The notes: generated by a model not told the origin, from the sequence alone. DNA of 64,000 nucleotides from Citricoccus sp. SGAir0253 (GCF_005877055.1 NZ_CP039424.1:682001-746000); one strand, 5' to 3'. Shown: positions 47,794 through 57,306, counted from the stretch's first letter. Numbers and translations: made by a program.

Positions 47794-49049
47794 TGGGCCG
47801 CGGCTGGGCCCCCGCGCCGCCGCCGGCCCCGCGGGACGGGCACGACCGCGCCCGCCGGTGGCTGGCCGGCCGCCTGGCCGCCGCCGACGCCGCCGGGCGC
47901 GGATCCCGCCCCGGCGGGGAGGGGAGTGCCGTCCCGCCCGCCGAGCTCCTCGCCGAGGCGGTCCGGCGTCACCTGCCGGTCCACACCCCGGAGGACGCCG
48001 CGCGGCAGATGACCGCGCTGGCCGACGGGCTCGCCGGGCTGGGCCCCCTCGCGGAGCCGGCCCGGCACGCCGGGGTCACGGACGTGCTCGTCGACGGCAC
48101 CGGGACCGTGTGGACGGACGGGGACGGCGGGCTGCGCCGCACCGGGCGGCGGCTCTCCGCGGACGAGGCGCGGCACCTGGCCGTGCGGCTGCTGGCGCAG
48201 GGCGGGCGGCGGCTGGACGAGGGCCAGCCCTTCGGGGACGCCCAGGTCACGGGCGCCCGCGTGCACGCCGTCCTGCCCCCCATCGCCGCTGGCGGCACGC
48301 AGATCAGCGTGCGGCTGCCCGCCGCCGAGCCGCCGACCCTGGCCGAGCTCGCCGAGCGGTGGCCGCACGGCGAGCGCTGGCTGGCGGTGCTGCGGCACGT
48401 GCTGGCCGTCCGCGCCAACCTGCTCATCTCGGGGGCCACGGGCTCGGGCAAGACCACGCTGCTCACCGCGCTGCTGTCCGAGGTGCCGGCGGGCGAGCGC
48501 ATCATCACGGTGGAGGACACCCGCGAGCTGTGCCCGCGCCACGGGCACGTGGTCTCGCTCCAGGCACGCGGCGGCAACGCCGAGGGAGCCGGGGCGGTCA
48601 CGCTCGCCGACCTCGTCCGCCAAGCCCTGAGGATGCGGCCGGACCGGCTGGTGGTGGGCGAGTGCCGCGGGGCCGAGGTGGCCGACTTCCTCGCGGCCAT
48701 GAACACCGGGCACCGCGGGGCGGCCGGGACGCTGCACGCCAACGCCGCCCGCGACGTGCCCGCCCGCCTGCAGGCCATGGGCGCGCTCGCGGGACTCGGC
48801 CCCGGGGCCACCGCCCTGCAGGCGGCCAGCGCCGTGGACGCGGTCCTGCACGTCGAGCGCACCACAGCCGGGCGCGCGCCCGTGGAACTGGCCGTCCTGG
48901 ACCGGTCGGAGGGCCCCGGGCCGACCGGGCTGCGCGTCGTGCCGGCCGTGACTACCGGCCGGGACGGCCTGCGCGTGGGCCCGGGCCTGGACGTCCTCGA
49001 GTCCCTGGCGCCGGCCGCCGGCGGAGGACGCCATGCGCTGGGGACGTGA
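47793..49049 (+). CDS. TadA/CpaF-type pilus assembly ATPase
   Basis: A 418-residue secretion ATPase. The N-terminal domain includes GVTDVLVDG and the RxxGRRLDEGQPF patch. The motor has Walker A GATGSGKTT (Lys220), the Asp box VEDTRELC, Walker B-type LVVGECRG, and the His box HRGAAGTLHANA. It would form a cytoplasmic hexamer driving pilus assembly with the two T2SF proteins that follow. The end overlaps the next gene by 17 nt, so the cluster is one operon. Confidence 0.93.
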   Translation: MGRGWAPAPPPAPRDGHDRARRWLAGRLAAADAAGRGSRPGGEGSAVPPAELLAEAVRRHLPVHTPEDAARQMTALADGLAGLGPLAEPARHAGVTDVLVDGTGTVWTDGDGGLRRTGRRLSADEARHLAVRLLAQGGRRLDEGQPFGDAQVTGARVHAVLPPIAAGGTQISVRLPAAEPPTLAELAERWPHGERWLAVLRHVLAVRANLLISGATGSGKTTLLTALLSEVPAGERIITVEDTRELCPRHGHVVSLQARGGNAEGAGAVTLADLVRQALRMRPDRLVVGECRGAEVADFLAAMNTGHRGAAGTLHANAARDVPARLQAMGALAGLGPGATALQAASAVDAVLHVERTTAGRAPVELAVLDRSEGPGPTGLRVVPAVTTGRDGLRVGPGLDVLESLAPAAGGGRHALGT

Positions 49050-49656
49050 GGCCGGGGCCGTGTGGCTCCCCGGCGGCGCCCGACGGCAGCGCGAACGCCG
49101 GGCGGAGGAGTTCATCGTGCTGCTGCGCCGGTCGGCCGCCCTGCTCCAGGCCGGGCGGCGCCCCGACGCCGTGTGGGCCGAGCTCGCCGGGCTGCACGAG
49201 CCGTGTCCCCGGCCGGCCGCGGAGGCCGGCTGCTGCCTGCACCACGCGCTCCTCGGGGCGCACGCCACGGTCCTGCTCGGCGAGCCGGCCTGGGAGGGCC
49301 AGCCGGGACCGGGGGACCCGCAGCACTGGCAGCAACTGGCCGGGTGCCTGGCCGTCAGCCGCGTGGCGGGCGTCCCCCTCGCCGGGTTGCTGGAGCGGCT
49401 GGCGGACGCCCTGGAGGACGGCCAGGACGCCCACCAGGCCCGCCGTGCCGCGTCCGCCGGCCCGCGCTCGACCGGGCGGTTGCTCGGGCTGCTGCCCCTG
49501 GCCGGCCTCGGGCTGTCCGCGGCGGCCGGGTCCCCGCCGGCCGAACTGCTCACCGGACCGCCCGGCTGGCTGGTGCTCGCCACCGGGGGCGGGCTGGCCG
49601 TCGTCGGGCATCTGTGGACCCGGGCGCTCGTCCGCCGGGCCGAGGCCCCCTCGTGA
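49033..49656 (+). CDS. TadB-like type II secretion F-domain membrane protein
   Basis: A 207-residue protein of the actinobacterial TadB type. It has a basic N-terminus, a cytoplasmic helical domain (RRSAALLQAGRRPDAVWAELA, then CLAVSRVAGVPLAGLLERLADALED) and two C-terminal membrane helices (about 147-163 and 171-195). It would sit in the membrane as a platform for TadA. It overlaps both neighbours. It is about two thirds the length of classical TadB, as is usual for the Rv3658c-like subgroup. Confidence 0.82.
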   Translation: MRWGREAGAVWLPGGARRQRERRAEEFIVLLRRSAALLQAGRRPDAVWAELAGLHEPCPRPAAEAGCCLHHALLGAHATVLLGEPAWEGQPGPGDPQHWQQLAGCLAVSRVAGVPLAGLLERLADALEDGQDAHQARRAASAGPRSTGRLLGLLPLAGLGLSAAAGSPPAELLTGPPGWLVLATGGGLAVVGHLWTRALVRRAEAPS

Positions 49657-50096
49657 CGGGCCCGGGACCGGCCACGCCGGACGCGGCGCTGGCCCTCGAC
49701 CTGCTGGCGGGCCTGCTCGACGCGGGCCAGGGGTTCCTCCCCGCCCTGGAGCTGCTGGGCGCGCACCTGCCCGGGACCGGACCCGTGCGCGGCGTCGCCG
49801 CCCTGCTGCGCCTCGGCGTGGACTGGGACGAGGCGTGGAGCCCGCCGGAGGCGGAGCCCCCCGATCCCGAACTGCTGGTGCTCGCCGCCGAGCTGCGCTT
49901 CGCGTTCCACACGGGCGCCCCCACCGCGGCGCTGCTGCGCTCCGCGGCGACCGCCCTGCGACGACGGCGCCGGCGCGAGGCCGAGGTCCGGGCGGCCGAG
50001 CTCGCCACCCGGCTCGTGCTGCCGCTGGGGCTGTGCCAGCTGCCCTCCTTCCTGTGCTTGGGGGTCGTGCCGCTCGTCCTGGCGCTGCTGCCGTGA
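49653..50096 (+). CDS. TadC-like T2SF protein (short)
   Basis: A 147-residue protein starting at GTG 49653, which overlaps the TadB stop (GTGA). A helical region with a LLDAGQGFLPALELLGAHL pattern precedes a basic stretch (RRRRRREAEVRAAELATRL) and one hydrophobic C-terminal helix. It matches half of a T2SF domain and corresponds to the Rv3657c-like member. It is smaller than usual but its reading frame is intact. The next 242 bp to the pilin have no gene. Confidence 0.75.
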   Translation: MTGPGPATPDAALALDLLAGLLDAGQGFLPALELLGAHLPGTGPVRGVAALLRLGVDWDEAWSPPEAEPPDPELLVLAAELRFAFHTGAPTAALLRSAATALRRRRRREAEVRAAELATRLVLPLGLCQLPSFLCLGVVPLVLALLP

Positions 50097-50338
50097 GCCG
50101 GGGCGCCCCGGGCCGGTCGCCCGACCCGGCCTCGTCCGCGCTCGTCCACCCGGTCCTCCACCCGCTCGCCCACCGGCTGGTCCGTCCGGTCCTCCACACC
50201 GGGCCACTGCTCCCGGACCGTCCAGAACGGCCCGCCCGGGGCCCCCACCGCCACGCGCCGGCCAGCAGTCTGGAACCGGGGCGCCGGACCGACCGGCACG
50301 CAGCACCGACCCCCATCACCCCGACCGGAGGAGACACC
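50097..50338. other. Non-coding gap between TadC and the pilin gene
   Basis: 242 bp with no credible start or ribosome binding site until GGAGGAG just before the pilin. A 12-bp direct repeat CCGGTCCTCCAC occurs at 50150-50161 and 50186-50197. It could hold an internal promoter or an RNA-processing site that raises pilin expression. Confidence 0.4.
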
Positions 50339-50659
50339 ATGAACCGCGCATCCACCGCCCCCGCAGCCGACCTCACACCCGACCTCGCGACGGCGCCCGT
50401 CCCCGCCACCGCGCCCGGCGCCGGACGGCGGCCGACCGGGTCCGGGCCGAGCGGCCTCGGCCCGGCGGGCTCCGCGCCCACCGGTCCGGTCGCGACCGGA
50501 CCGGACTGGTCGGACGAGACCGGCGCCCAGACCGCCGAGTACGGCATCGTGACCCTCGCCGCCGTCGGCTTCGCCGGGGTGCTGGCCGTCATCCTGGCCG
50601 GAGCCGACGTGCAGGGACTGCTGCTGGACCTCGTCAAGGGCGCCCTGAGCCTCGGCTGA
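50339..50659 (+). CDS. Flp-type pilin (DUF4244) with long leader
   Basis: A 106-residue pilin. The class III signal lies late: after 62 Ala/Pro/Thr-rich residues comes Gly62 then AQTAEYG, matching the G-x4-E-Y prepilin cleavage site. A hydrophobic helix (IVTLAAVGFAGVLAVILAG) and a short tail follow. The mature pilin would be 44 residues. The leader is much longer than the usual 10-30. No prepilin peptidase is in the window. GGAGGAG precedes ATG 50339. Confidence 0.85.
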   Translation: MNRASTAPAADLTPDLATAPVPATAPGAGRRPTGSGPSGLGPAGSAPTGPVATGPDWSDETGAQTAEYGIVTLAAVGFAGVLAVILAGADVQGLLLDLVKGALSLG

Positions 50660-50860
50660 CCGGCCGGCACCGGGCCGCCCCGGGTGATGCGGGCGACCCC
50701 GCCGACCCGACGGTCGGCGGATCCCCGGCAGGCCCGTCCGGTCCCGGGGCCCGCCCGGTCCCGCACCGGACGGGCCCCGGGCTCCCGCGCCGCCCACCAC
50801 CCTGCCCCCGAGAACCCCGAGAGCCCCGAGAACTCCCGCCGCAGACCCCGAGGAGCACCG

Positions 50861-51235
50861 ATGCCCGAGCATCCCACCGCCGATCGTGGATCGGTGACGG
50901 CCGAGTACGCCGTCCTGCTGCCCGCCGCCGTCGTCGTGCTCGCGGGGGCCCTGCTGGGGGGCGCGGCCACCCTCCAGCAGGTCCGGCTCGAGGAGGCCGC
51001 CGCCGCCACGGTGCGCCAGCTGGCCCGCGGGGAGGACACCGCCCGGGCCTCCGCCACGGCGCGGCGCATGGCGGGGGAGGGCTCACGGCTGGACAGCGAC
51101 CGCGGCGGCGGCTGGGTGTCGGTGACGGTCAGCCACGCCCCGCCGGGGCCGGCGGACTGGTGGGGCGGCTGGCGCCAGGAGGCCACCGCCCACGCCCCGG
51201 ACCAGTGGGCCGTCCCGCCGGCGGCCACGCCGTGA
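50861..51235 (+). CDS. TadE-family pseudopilin
   Basis: A 124-residue protein with a class III-type start (DRGSVTAEYAVLLPAAVVVLAG: Gly, four residues, Glu, Tyr) and one membrane helix. A hydrophilic extracellular tail ends WWGGWRQEA-like. TadE proteins are processed by the prepilin peptidase and incorporated as minor subunits. AGGAG precedes ATG 50861. Its stop overlaps the next TadE-like gene (GTGA). Confidence 0.85.
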   Translation: MPEHPTADRGSVTAEYAVLLPAAVVVLAGALLGGAATLQQVRLEEAAAATVRQLARGEDTARASATARRMAGEGSRLDSDRGGGWVSVTVSHAPPGPADWWGGWRQEATAHAPDQWAVPPAATP

Positions 51236-51579
51236 GCGGCGAGCGCGGCGCGGGCAGCGTCACGGTGCTGCTCACCATCCTCGTCACCCTCACGCTGCTC
51301 GGCGCCGCGCTGGCCCTCGGCTCGGCGGCCGTCGCCGCGGCGCGGGCCGGGGCGGCAGCGGACCTGGCCTCCCTCGCCGCCGCGGACGCGGCGCGCGGCC
51401 TCGTCGCGGCGGACCCGTGCGTCCTCGCCGGCGCCGTCGCGGACCGCCACGGGGCCGTGCTCACCGAGTGCACGCCGGGCGGCCGCGGGACGGTCCTGGT
51501 CCGGACGCGCTACGCCTCGTCGCTGCCCTGGCCCGCCGAGGGGGTCTCCCGGGCCGGGCCGCCCCCGGTGTCCGGATGA
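51232..51579 (+). CDS. TadE-like protein of the helicase/secretion neighbourhood
   Basis: A 115-residue protein. A single helix (GAGSVTVLLTILVTLTLLGAA) follows a Gly-rich start. The DLASLAAADAARG stretch and CVLA...CTPGG cysteines are typical of the Rv3654c-like group. GTG 51232 overlaps the TadE stop. Its last 70 bp overlap, in antisense, the 3' end of the convergent helicase gene (51510-53837). It is probably a membrane or secreted component of the pilus. Confidence 0.82.
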   Translation: MSGERGAGSVTVLLTILVTLTLLGAALALGSAAVAAARAGAAADLASLAAADAARGLVAADPCVLAGAVADRHGAVLTECTPGGRGTVLVRTRYASSLPWPAEGVSRAGPPPVSG

Positions 51580-53837
51580 GCGCGCAACCGGCCCAGGACG
51601 AAGTCCAGCAGCGTCGCGGCCCCGGCCTTGTCCAGCGGGTTGTTGCGGTTGCCGCACTTGGGGGACTGCACGCAGGACGGGCACCCGTCCGGGCACGCGC
51701 AGGACCGGACGGTGTCCAGGGTGGCCTGCAGCCACGTCTCGGCCTGGGCGAAGCCGCGCTCGGCGAAGCCGGCGCCCCCCGGGTGGCCGTCGTAGACGAA
51801 CACGGCCGGTTCCCCGGTGTCCGGGTGCAGCGCCATGGACACCCCGCCGATGTCCCAGCGGTCGTTCGAGGCCACGAGCGGCAGCAGCCCGATCATGGCG
51901 TGCTCGGCCGCGTGCAGGGCCCCGGGCAGCCGGTCCATGGTCAGCCCCGCCGCCACGAGCACCTCCGAGGGGCAGTGGAACCAGACGGCCGTGGTGAACA
52001 GCTCGCGGGCGTCCAGGTCGAGCGGCTCCTCGCCGAGGACCTCGCCGGAGACGAGCGCCTTGCGCTGGAAGGACACCACCTGGGTGGTCACCTTCACCGG
52101 CCCGGTGCACCACTGCAGGTCCCGGGCCGACCGGCGGTGCACCGTCTCCAGGACCTCGATCTCCGTGATGTCCCGGGCCTGCGTGTAGTAGTCCGGCCAG
52201 GCCCGGGTGACGAGCACCGCGTGGGCGTCCTCGTCGAGCTCCTCCACCAGGTAGGTGCGGTCCTGGTGCACGTACACCGCCCCGGGATGGGCCTGGTAGT
52301 GCGTCTGCGGCGAGCCCATGGTGCCGAGCACGGCGCCCGTGCCGGCGTCGATGATCTCCACCGGCCCGCCGCCGTCGTCCCGCAGGGACACCAGGGCCGC
52401 CGCGTGCTCGGGATGGGTCCAGAACCACCCCGCCGGCCGGCGGCGCAGGTAGCCCTGCCCGGTCAGCTGCTCCACGAGCTCCCGGACCCGCGCGGGGTCC
52501 CCGAACGCGGCGAGCCCGTCCGGCACGAGCGGCAGCTCGGCGGCCGCGGCGCACAGGTGGGGGGCCAGGATGTGCGGGTTGGCCGGGTCCGTGACGGAGT
52601 CCTCCACGGCCAGCTCGAAGACGGCCTCCGGGTGGTGCACCACGAACGTGTCCAGGGGGTCGTCGCCGGCCACGTACAGGGCCACGGACTCCTGGCCGGC
52701 CCGCCCCGCGCGGCCCACCTGCTGGAAGAACGAGGCCCGGGTGCCCGGCCAGCCGGCCACGACCACGGCGTCGAGCCCGGCGATGTCGATGCCCAGCTCG
52801 AGGGCCGGCGTGGACGCCACGCCCAACAGCCGGCCGGTGCGCAGGGCGGTCTCCACCTCGCGGCGTTCCTCGGGCAGGTACCCGGCCCGGTAGGCCGCGA
52901 CCCGGGGCGGCAGGGACGGGTCCACCTCGGCGAGCTCGCGCTTGGCGGCCGAGGCCATCGCCTCGGCGCCGCGGCGGGAGCGGATGAACGCGATCGTCCG
53001 CGTGCCGCGCACCGCGAGGTCGGCCATCATGCCCGCGGCCTCGGCGGTGGCGGACCGGCGCAGCGGGGCACCGTTCTCCCCGCGCCGGTCCGTCAGCTCC
53101 GGCTCCCAGAACCCCACCGTGACGGCCCCGTGCGGGGAGGCGTCCTCGGTCACGGCCTCGGCCGGCGCCCCGACCAGCCGGGAGAAGGAGGCGGCCGGGT
53201 CCGCGCTCGTGGCGGAGGCGCCGATGAACACGGGCCCGCCCCGGTAGTGGGCGCACACGCGGGCGAGCCGGCGCAGCAGCACGGCCACGTGCGAGCCGAA
53301 GACCCCGCGGTACACGTGGGCCTCGTCCACGATCACGTAGCGCAGCCGGCGCAGGAACCGGGCCCAGCGCTCGTGGTGGGGCAGGATCCCCACGTGCAGC
53401 ATGTCCGGGTTGGTCAGCAGGACGTTGGCGTGCTCGCGCGCCCATGCGCGGTCGGCGGGGGCGGTGTCGCCGTCGTAGGGCGCCGGGCGCAGCCAGTCGG
53501 CGCCGTCACGGGCCAGGGCCCGCCACGCGACGAGCTGGTCCGCGGCCAGCGCCTTCGTGGGGGAGAGGTACAGCACGGTGGCCACGGGGTCCTGCGCCAG
53601 CGCGGTGCCCGCGGCGAGCTGGTAGCCCAGCGACTTCCCGGAGGCGGTGCCGGTGGCCAGCACCACGTGCCGGCCGGCCGCGGCGAGCTGCGCGGCCCGC
53701 ACCTGGTGGCGCCAGGGCTCGAGCACCCCGGAGCCGCCGAAGGCCCGGACCAGGCCCTCCGGCGTCCCCTCCGGCCAGGCCTCGGTGACGGCGGGCCGCT
53801 CCGGCAGGTGCCGGACGTGCACCAGCTGCCTCGGCAC
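51510..53837 (-). CDS. DEAH-box helicase of the helicase/secretion neighbourhood (Rv3649-like)
   Basis: A 775-residue superfamily 2 helicase. Motif I is ATGTASGKSLGYQL, motif II is VDEAHVY (DEAH), motif III is GASATSADP, and the C-terminal lobe has IAFIRSRRGAE and QQVGRAGRAGQ. A cysteine cluster near the end (CACPDGCPSCVQSPKCGN) may bind zinc or an iron-sulphur cluster. It corresponds to the DEAH helicase that neighbours Tad genes in most actinobacteria (related to MrfA/Rv3649, DNA repair). GTG 53837 has no ribosome binding site; no earlier start exists in frame. Confidence 0.92.
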   Translation of the reverse strand: MPRQLVHVRHLPERPAVTEAWPEGTPEGLVRAFGGSGVLEPWRHQVRAAQLAAAGRHVVLATGTASGKSLGYQLAAGTALAQDPVATVLYLSPTKALAADQLVAWRALARDGADWLRPAPYDGDTAPADRAWAREHANVLLTNPDMLHVGILPHHERWARFLRRLRYVIVDEAHVYRGVFGSHVAVLLRRLARVCAHYRGGPVFIGASATSADPAASFSRLVGAPAEAVTEDASPHGAVTVGFWEPELTDRRGENGAPLRRSATAEAAGMMADLAVRGTRTIAFIRSRRGAEAMASAAKRELAEVDPSLPPRVAAYRAGYLPEERREVETALRTGRLLGVASTPALELGIDIAGLDAVVVAGWPGTRASFFQQVGRAGRAGQESVALYVAGDDPLDTFVVHHPEAVFELAVEDSVTDPANPHILAPHLCAAAAELPLVPDGLAAFGDPARVRELVEQLTGQGYLRRRPAGWFWTHPEHAAALVSLRDDGGGPVEIIDAGTGAVLGTMGSPQTHYQAHPGAVYVHQDRTYLVEELDEDAHAVLVTRAWPDYYTQARDITEIEVLETVHRRSARDLQWCTGPVKVTTQVVSFQRKALVSGEVLGEEPLDLDARELFTTAVWFHCPSEVLVAAGLTMDRLPGALHAAEHAMIGLLPLVASNDRWDIGGVSMALHPDTGEPAVFVYDGHPGGAGFAERGFAQAETWLQATLDTVRSCACPDGCPSCVQSPKCGNRNNPLDKAGAATLLDFVLGRLRAHPDTGGGPARETPSAGQGSDEA

Positions 53838-53905
53838 CGAGGGCCGCCCGAGGGAGCGGGCCAGGGCCTCCGCGTCCCGGGGATCGTCGGTCCGGGCGTG
53901 GGGGT

Positions 53906-54619
53906 TCAGCTGTTGTCCGAGTGGGAGGGGTTCTCGGTGTGGTCCTCGGGGGCGCCGAAGACGGTGACGTCGGCCAGCTCGGTCCAGCCCAGGTGCCCGT
54001 ACAGGGCCTGGCCGTCGGCGCTGGCCACGAGCAGGCCCTGCTCCACGTCGTGCTCGAGGGCGAGCGAGGCCAGGTAGCGCATGACGAGGGAGCCCAGTCC
54101 CTGGCGGCGGAAGTCGGGGGAGGTCCAGATCCGGTCGAACACGGCGTAGCCCTCCACGGCGGCCACGCGGCCGCGGGCGGCCACGGCACCGGCCCCGGCC
54201 GGGTGCTCGTCCGAGGTGGTGATGGTCAGCAGGAACCAGTCGGGCTCGTTGCGCTCCACGGTGGCCTCGAACTCCTCGGGCACGCGCGGGGCCTCGACGT
54301 CCTGGCCGTTCATGTCCACCACCATGAGCTTCTCGCCCCAGGACACGCGCTTGAGGGGCACGCCCGCGGGCACGGCGGGGGCGGTGCCCACCACGGTCAG
54401 CAGCCGCCCCGGGTGCTCCTGGACCTCGCGGGAGACGGCCTCCAGGGCCCGCTCGTCCGGGTTGGCGAGGATGTACTCCCAGTCCTGGCCGTCGGTGGAC
54501 TGGTGGCCCGTGCGCAGGGAGGCGTGCACGGGACCGTCGTGGCGCACCTCGAAGTCACGGCACCGGGACCATCCGGTGACCCACGTGCTGACCAGAGCGT
54601 CGTTCAGGGCGGAAGTCAT
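53906..54619 (-). CDS. GNAT-family N-acetyltransferase
   Basis: A 237-residue protein. The N-terminal 120 residues are a variable domain starting NDALVSTWVTGWSRCRDFEVRH. The C-terminal half is the GNAT fold with the acetyl-CoA loop FRRQGLGSLVMRYLAS. The substrate is unknown. ATG 54619 is preceded by TACTCT-N6 and has no ribosome binding site, so the mRNA is likely leaderless. The helicase start lies 68 nt past its stop; the two may be co-transcribed. Confidence 0.85.
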   Translation of the reverse strand: MTSALNDALVSTWVTGWSRCRDFEVRHDGPVHASLRTGHQSTDGQDWEYILANPDERALEAVSREVQEHPGRLLTVVGTAPAVPAGVPLKRVSWGEKLMVVDMNGQDVEAPRVPEEFEATVERNEPDWFLLTITTSDEHPAGAGAVAARGRVAAVEGYAVFDRIWTSPDFRRQGLGSLVMRYLASLALEHDVEQGLLVASADGQALYGHLGWTELADVTVFGAPEDHTENPSHSDNS

Positions 54620-54625
54620 GGCACG

Positions 54626-54631
54626 AGAGTA
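54626..54631 (-). promoter_or_regulatory. -10 element TACTCT, leaderless start of the GNAT gene
   Basis: TACTCT, six nucleotides, then ATG 54619 on the minus strand, without a ribosome binding site. Confidence 0.5.
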
Positions 54632-54761
54632 GCCGGTGCGGGGGATCACCCGCACGGTGGCACCGGTGATGGCGCCCAAAACGTCATCCGTCCGTAGTCT
54701 GCGGTCCACGTCCCGTCCTGGCAATGACCCGCGCCCCCGGGCCCCGCCGCGGATCGCCCAC

Positions 54762-54767
54762 TACCCT
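54762..54767 (+). promoter_or_regulatory. -10 element TACCCT, leaderless start of trhO
   Basis: TACCCT, seven nucleotides, then GTG 54775. No Shine-Dalgarno sequence is present. Confidence 0.5.
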
Positions 54768-54774
54768 TGATGCG

Positions 54775-55674
54775 GTGAGCCAGTCGAAGATCGCCCTGTA
54801 CTACCGCTTCGCCCCCGTGGCCGACCCGGAGGCGGTCCGGCTGTGGCAGTCGGCCCTCGCCGAGCGCTGGGGGCTGCGGGGCCGGATCATCGTCTCCCCA
54901 CAGGGCCTGAACGGCACCGTGGGCGGGCCGCTGGACGCGGTCAAGCAGTACCTCAAGGCCACGCGCGCCTACCCGGCCTTCGCCGGCCTGGACGTGAAGT
55001 GGTCGGACGGCTCGGCGGAGGACTTCCCCCGGCTGTCGGTCAAGGTGCGGCCCGAGCTGGTCGCCTTCGACGCCGCGGACGAGGTGACGGTCACGGCGGA
55101 CGGGGTCGAGGGCGCCGGGACCCACGTGGGCCCCGCCGAGCTCCACCGGCTGGTCGAGGAGCGCTCCGCCGCGGGCGACCCGGTGGTCTTCTTCGACGGC
55201 CGCAACGCCGTGGAGGCCCGCATCGGCCGGTTCCGCGGCGCCGTGGTGCCGGACACCACCACCACGCGCGACTTCGTGGCCGAGCTGGACTCCGGCCGCT
55301 ACGACCACCTCAAGGACCGTCCCGTGGTGACGTACTGCACCGGCGGCGTCCGCTGCGAGGTGCTCAGCGCCCTGATGCGCCGGCGCGGCTTCGCGGAGGT
55401 CTACCAGCTCGAGGGCGGGATCGCCCGCTACGGCGAGGCCTACGGCGACGGCGGGCTGTGGGAGGGCTCGCTCGCCGTGTTCGACCGGCGGATGCGGGTG
55501 GAGTTCTCCGACCGGGCGGCGGTCGTGGGCCGCTGCAGCCTGTGCGCGGCGCCCACCGCGGACCTGCGCAACTGCGCCGACCCGTCCTGCCGCACCCTGG
55601 ACACCGTGTGCGCCGGCTGTGCCGCCGACCGGCCCGAGCGCGTGTGCCCGGCGTGCGCGGCGGTGGCCTCGTGA
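54775..55674 (+). CDS. trhO: tRNA uridine(34) hydroxylase-type rhodanese protein
   Basis: The 299-residue protein matches the UPF0176/TrhO family that hydroxylates U34 of tRNAs using oxygen. The N-terminal domain ([18 protein letters not shown], then [16 protein letters not shown]) precedes a rhodanese domain with the active-site Cys188 in YCTGGVRCE. The C-terminus carries a cysteine-rich zinc-like motif. It starts at GTG 54775 with TACCCT-N7 upstream. Its stop overlaps the methyltransferase gene (GTGA). Confidence 0.92.
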   Translation: MSQSKIALYYRFAPVADPEAVRLWQSALAERWGLRGRIIVSPQGLNGTVGGPLDAVKQYLKATRAYPAFAGLDVKWSDGSAEDFPRLSVKVRPELVAFDAADEVTVTADGVEGAGTHVGPAELHRLVEERSAAGDPVVFFDGRNAVEARIGRFRGAVVPDTTTTRDFVAELDSGRYDHLKDRPVVTYCTGGVRCEVLSALMRRRGFAEVYQLEGGIARYGEAYGDGGLWEGSLAVFDRRMRVEFSDRAAVVGRCSLCAAPTADLRNCADPSCRTLDTVCAGCAADRPERVCPACAAVAS

Positions 55675-57266
55675 GCGCCCCGCTCGTGCCCGTCTCCGCC
55701 GACCGGGCGGCCGTGGCCGCGCTCGCCGAGGACCTGGCCGCCCTGCCGTACACGACCGAGGCCGTGGCCGGCCTGCTCGGGGACCAGGCCGCCGCGGCGC
55801 TGGACCGGGAGCAGGCCGAGCCGGCCCGGTGGCGGGTGGGGATGGTGCTGGACGACGACGGCGCCCCCGGCCCGCGGCGCGCGCTCGCCGCCGTCGTGTC
55901 CGCCTGGATGCTGGGCGACCCCGTGCCGGCGGCGCTGCTGGACGCGGCCCTGCCGCGCACCGGCGCCGCGGGCGCCGCGGCGGCCGGGCTCGGGTGGGTG
56001 CGGGACGGGGCGTTCCACCCGGCGGTCGACCTCTCGCCCTATGCCACCGACGTGCTCGGGGACCTGTGGGTCGCGAGCGACCAGACCGCCCTGCAGCGCC
56101 GGGCGGCCCTGCCGGACTGGCACGTGCTGGGCATCGGCCGGGCCTCGCTGACCCTCGCCGGCACCGTGGTGCGCCGTCCCGTGGACACCGCCCTGGACCT
56201 CGGCACCGGCTGCGGGATCCAGGCGCTGCACCTGCTGGCCCACGCCGGGCACGTCACGGCCACCGACCTGTCCGGTCGGGCGCTCGCCTTCACCGCCTTC
56301 AACCTCGTGCTCAACGCCGGGGCGCTCGGCCTGGCCGCAGACGAGGACCCCTGGGCCGAGGGCGGCCGGGTCACCCTCCGGGAGGGCGACCTGCTCGAGC
56401 CCGTGGCCGGGCGCCGCTTCGACCTGGTCGTGTCCAACCCGCCCTTCGTCATCACCCCGCGCGCCGGGGACGGGCCGGGGACGGCGGACCCCGCGGTGCT
56501 GACCTACCGCGACGGCGGGCGGCCCGGCGACGAGCTGCTGGCCGGGCTCGTCGCCGCCCTGCCCGGGCACCTCACCGCGGGCGGCACCGCCCAGCTGCTG
56601 GGCAACTGGGAGGTCCACGGCGACGACGCCTGGGACGACCGGCTGCGCGCGTGGGTCCCGGCGGGCACGGACGCGTGGATCGTCCAGCGGGACCTGCTGG
56701 ACGCGGCCGGCTACGCCGAGACGTGGCTGCGGGACTCCTCCGAGCAGCACGACCCGCGCGCCTACGCGGCCGGGTACCGGCGCTACCTGGAGGACTTCGC
56801 GGCCCGGGGGGTGGCCGCCGTCGGGTTCGGCTACCTCTGGCTGCGCCGGCCCGCGACGGACCGCCCCGGGCGCGTCCGCACCGAGGAGCTCGCCGGAGAC
56901 CTGCAGCAGCCGCTCGGCCCGGCCTGGGGCGAGGCGGTCGAGCGCTGGGACCTCGTGGCCGGGGGCCTCGAGGCCGTGCGCGGGCTGCACGTGCGGGTCC
57001 CGGGGGACGTCACCGAGGAGCGGCACCAGCGCTTCGGCGCCGACCACCCCGAGGTCATCCTCGCCCGGCAGGGGGGCGGGTTCCGGCGCACCGCGACCCT
57101 GGACACCGCCACGGCCGGGTTCCTGTCCGCCGCGGACGGGGAGTTCACCGCCGGGCAGCTCGCCGGCGCCGTGGCCGGGCTGCTGGGGCTGGACGAGGAC
57201 GGCCAGCGGGCCCTGCTGGAGGCGGTGGGCCGGCTGCTCGAGGACGGCTTCCTCGTCCCGCGGTGA
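55671..57266 (+). CDS. Class I methyltransferase with N6-adenine/glutamine-type NPPF motif
   Basis: A 531-residue protein. The first 140 residues are a helical domain of unknown role. The methyltransferase core has motif [15 protein letters not shown], an acidic strand ([12 protein letters not shown]) and motif IV NPPF (Asn256-Phe259), which methylates amino groups of adenine, guanine or glutamine. The last 150 residues resemble a winged-helix-like extension and end with a short Arg-tipped helix. It may modify rRNA, tRNA or a protein; context with trhO suggests RNA. It is coupled to trhO by a 4-nt overlap. Confidence 0.82.
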   Translation: MSAPLVPVSADRAAVAALAEDLAALPYTTEAVAGLLGDQAAAALDREQAEPARWRVGMVLDDDGAPGPRRALAAVVSAWMLGDPVPAALLDAALPRTGAAGAAAAGLGWVRDGAFHPAVDLSPYATDVLGDLWVASDQTALQRRAALPDWHVLGIGRASLTLAGTVVRRPVDTALDLGTGCGIQALHLLAHAGHVTATDLSGRALAFTAFNLVLNAGALGLAADEDPWAEGGRVTLREGDLLEPVAGRRFDLVVSNPPFVITPRAGDGPGTADPAVLTYRDGGRPGDELLAGLVAALPGHLTAGGTAQLLGNWEVHGDDAWDDRLRAWVPAGTDAWIVQRDLLDAAGYAETWLRDSSEQHDPRAYAAGYRRYLEDFAARGVAAVGFGYLWLRRPATDRPGRVRTEELAGDLQQPLGPAWGEAVERWDLVAGGLEAVRGLHVRVPGDVTEERHQRFGADHPEVILARQGGGFRRTATLDTATAGFLSAADGEFTAGQLAGAVAGLLGLDEDGQRALLEAVGRLLEDGFLVPR

Positions 57267-57306
57267 GCGGTGTGAACCAGGCCACCCGGAACGTGAAGCG
57301 ACTGCC

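Noticed and set aside
49033-50096. TadB and TadC as one protein split by a frameshift
   Set aside because: The second gene has its own GTG in a 4-nt stop/start overlap (GTGA), and two separate short T2SF genes are normal for this actinobacterial cluster.
45618-50306. A 1562-codon minus-strand open frame
   Set aside because: It is antisense to nth, the NUDIX gene and the Tad genes, with low-complexity Arg/Pro/Ser composition; the plus-strand genes have clear motifs.
48952-53445. A 1497-codon minus-strand open frame overlapping the helicase
   Set aside because: It is out of phase with the real helicase frame (51510-53837), which holds all helicase motifs.
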